Notes under the pieces: model-generated
The model's input: the letters and a program-made list of their open reading frames with translations, nothing else
Told to the model about the DNA's origin: nothing
Database searches by the model: none
Translations under genes and position numbers: made by a program
Shown: piece after piece, positions 62,603-64,000 of the stretch
Layout: each line of letters begins with the position of its first letter
Position numbering within the stretch: position 1 is the stretch's first letter
Source: Amycolatopsis benzoatilytica AK 16/65
GTDB taxonomy: Bacteria > Actinomycetota > Actinomycetes > Mycobacteriales > Pseudonocardiaceae
Length of the DNA stretch: 64,000 bases
Direction: 5' to 3'
Assembly (NCBI RefSeq): GCF_000383915.1
Contig: NZ_KB912942.1
Coordinates: 3,359,623 to 3,423,622 of the forward strand

Positions 62603-64000
<1,398 letters not shown>

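Overview
The window is very GC-rich DNA with frequent GTG starts and strong GGAGG ribosome-binding sites. It fits a Pseudonocardiaceae actinomycete; Amycolatopsis is the closest fit I can suggest, by inference. The right-hand part keeps the gene order known from M. tuberculosis Rv1691-Rv1713 (TPR protein, HAD, small protein, tlyA, nadK, recN, steA, mctB, pyrG, NUDIX, xerD, parA, scpA, scpB, rluB, cmk, der). Lineage-specific insertions interrupt this backbone. The window ends in the 5S gene and the 3' half of a 23S gene, both on the minus strand.

1-11.2 kb: the end of an unidentified gene, a zinc-free L36 gene (rpmJ type B), then a carbohydrate-oxidation cluster. A minus-strand operon encodes 5-dehydro-4-deoxyglucarate dehydratase, glucarate dehydratase, an unknown TIM-barrel-like protein, 2-oxoglutarate semialdehyde dehydrogenase, a secreted PL8 polysaccharide lyase and a flavin monooxygenase. 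Divergent from it are an IclR regulator and uronate dehydrogenase. Together these give a nearly complete oxidative route from uronates to 2-oxoglutarate beside an enzyme that releases uronate sugars.

11.2-16 kb: an AraC regulator, a natural fusion of maleylacetate reductase with hydroxyquinol 1,2-dioxygenase, and an FAD phenol hydroxylase, together a resorcinol/hydroxyquinol-type ring-cleavage unit. A duplicated gene junction flanks a 51-nt hairpin element at its end. 16-27 kb: two tandem Tat-exported GH95-like glycosidases, a small membrane protein, an M1 peptidase and a large Pls/PosA-type single-module peptide synthetase.

27-42 kb: the chromosome and ribosome maintenance backbone (der, plsC, cmk, rluB, scpB, scpA, an RHH-like protein, parA, xerD, NUDIX, pyrG). 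A 4.3-kb insertion between cmk and rluB carries a DUF4267 protein, a two-gene cation/proton antiporter and a secreted X-Pro peptidase.

42-51.3 kb: a larger insertion between pyrG and mctB. It carries aroA; an unusual operon with a 17-codon leader ORF inside an RNA stem, a GNAT acetyltransferase, an IF-1 paralogue and a 40-residue CxxC protein; a GntR-controlled NCS1 transporter/racemase pair; an acyltransferase; and a GH18 chitinase with dre-like upstream sites. 51.3-64 kb: the rest of the backbone, including a TPR protein with a very long RGG-rich disordered region, then the rRNA genes.
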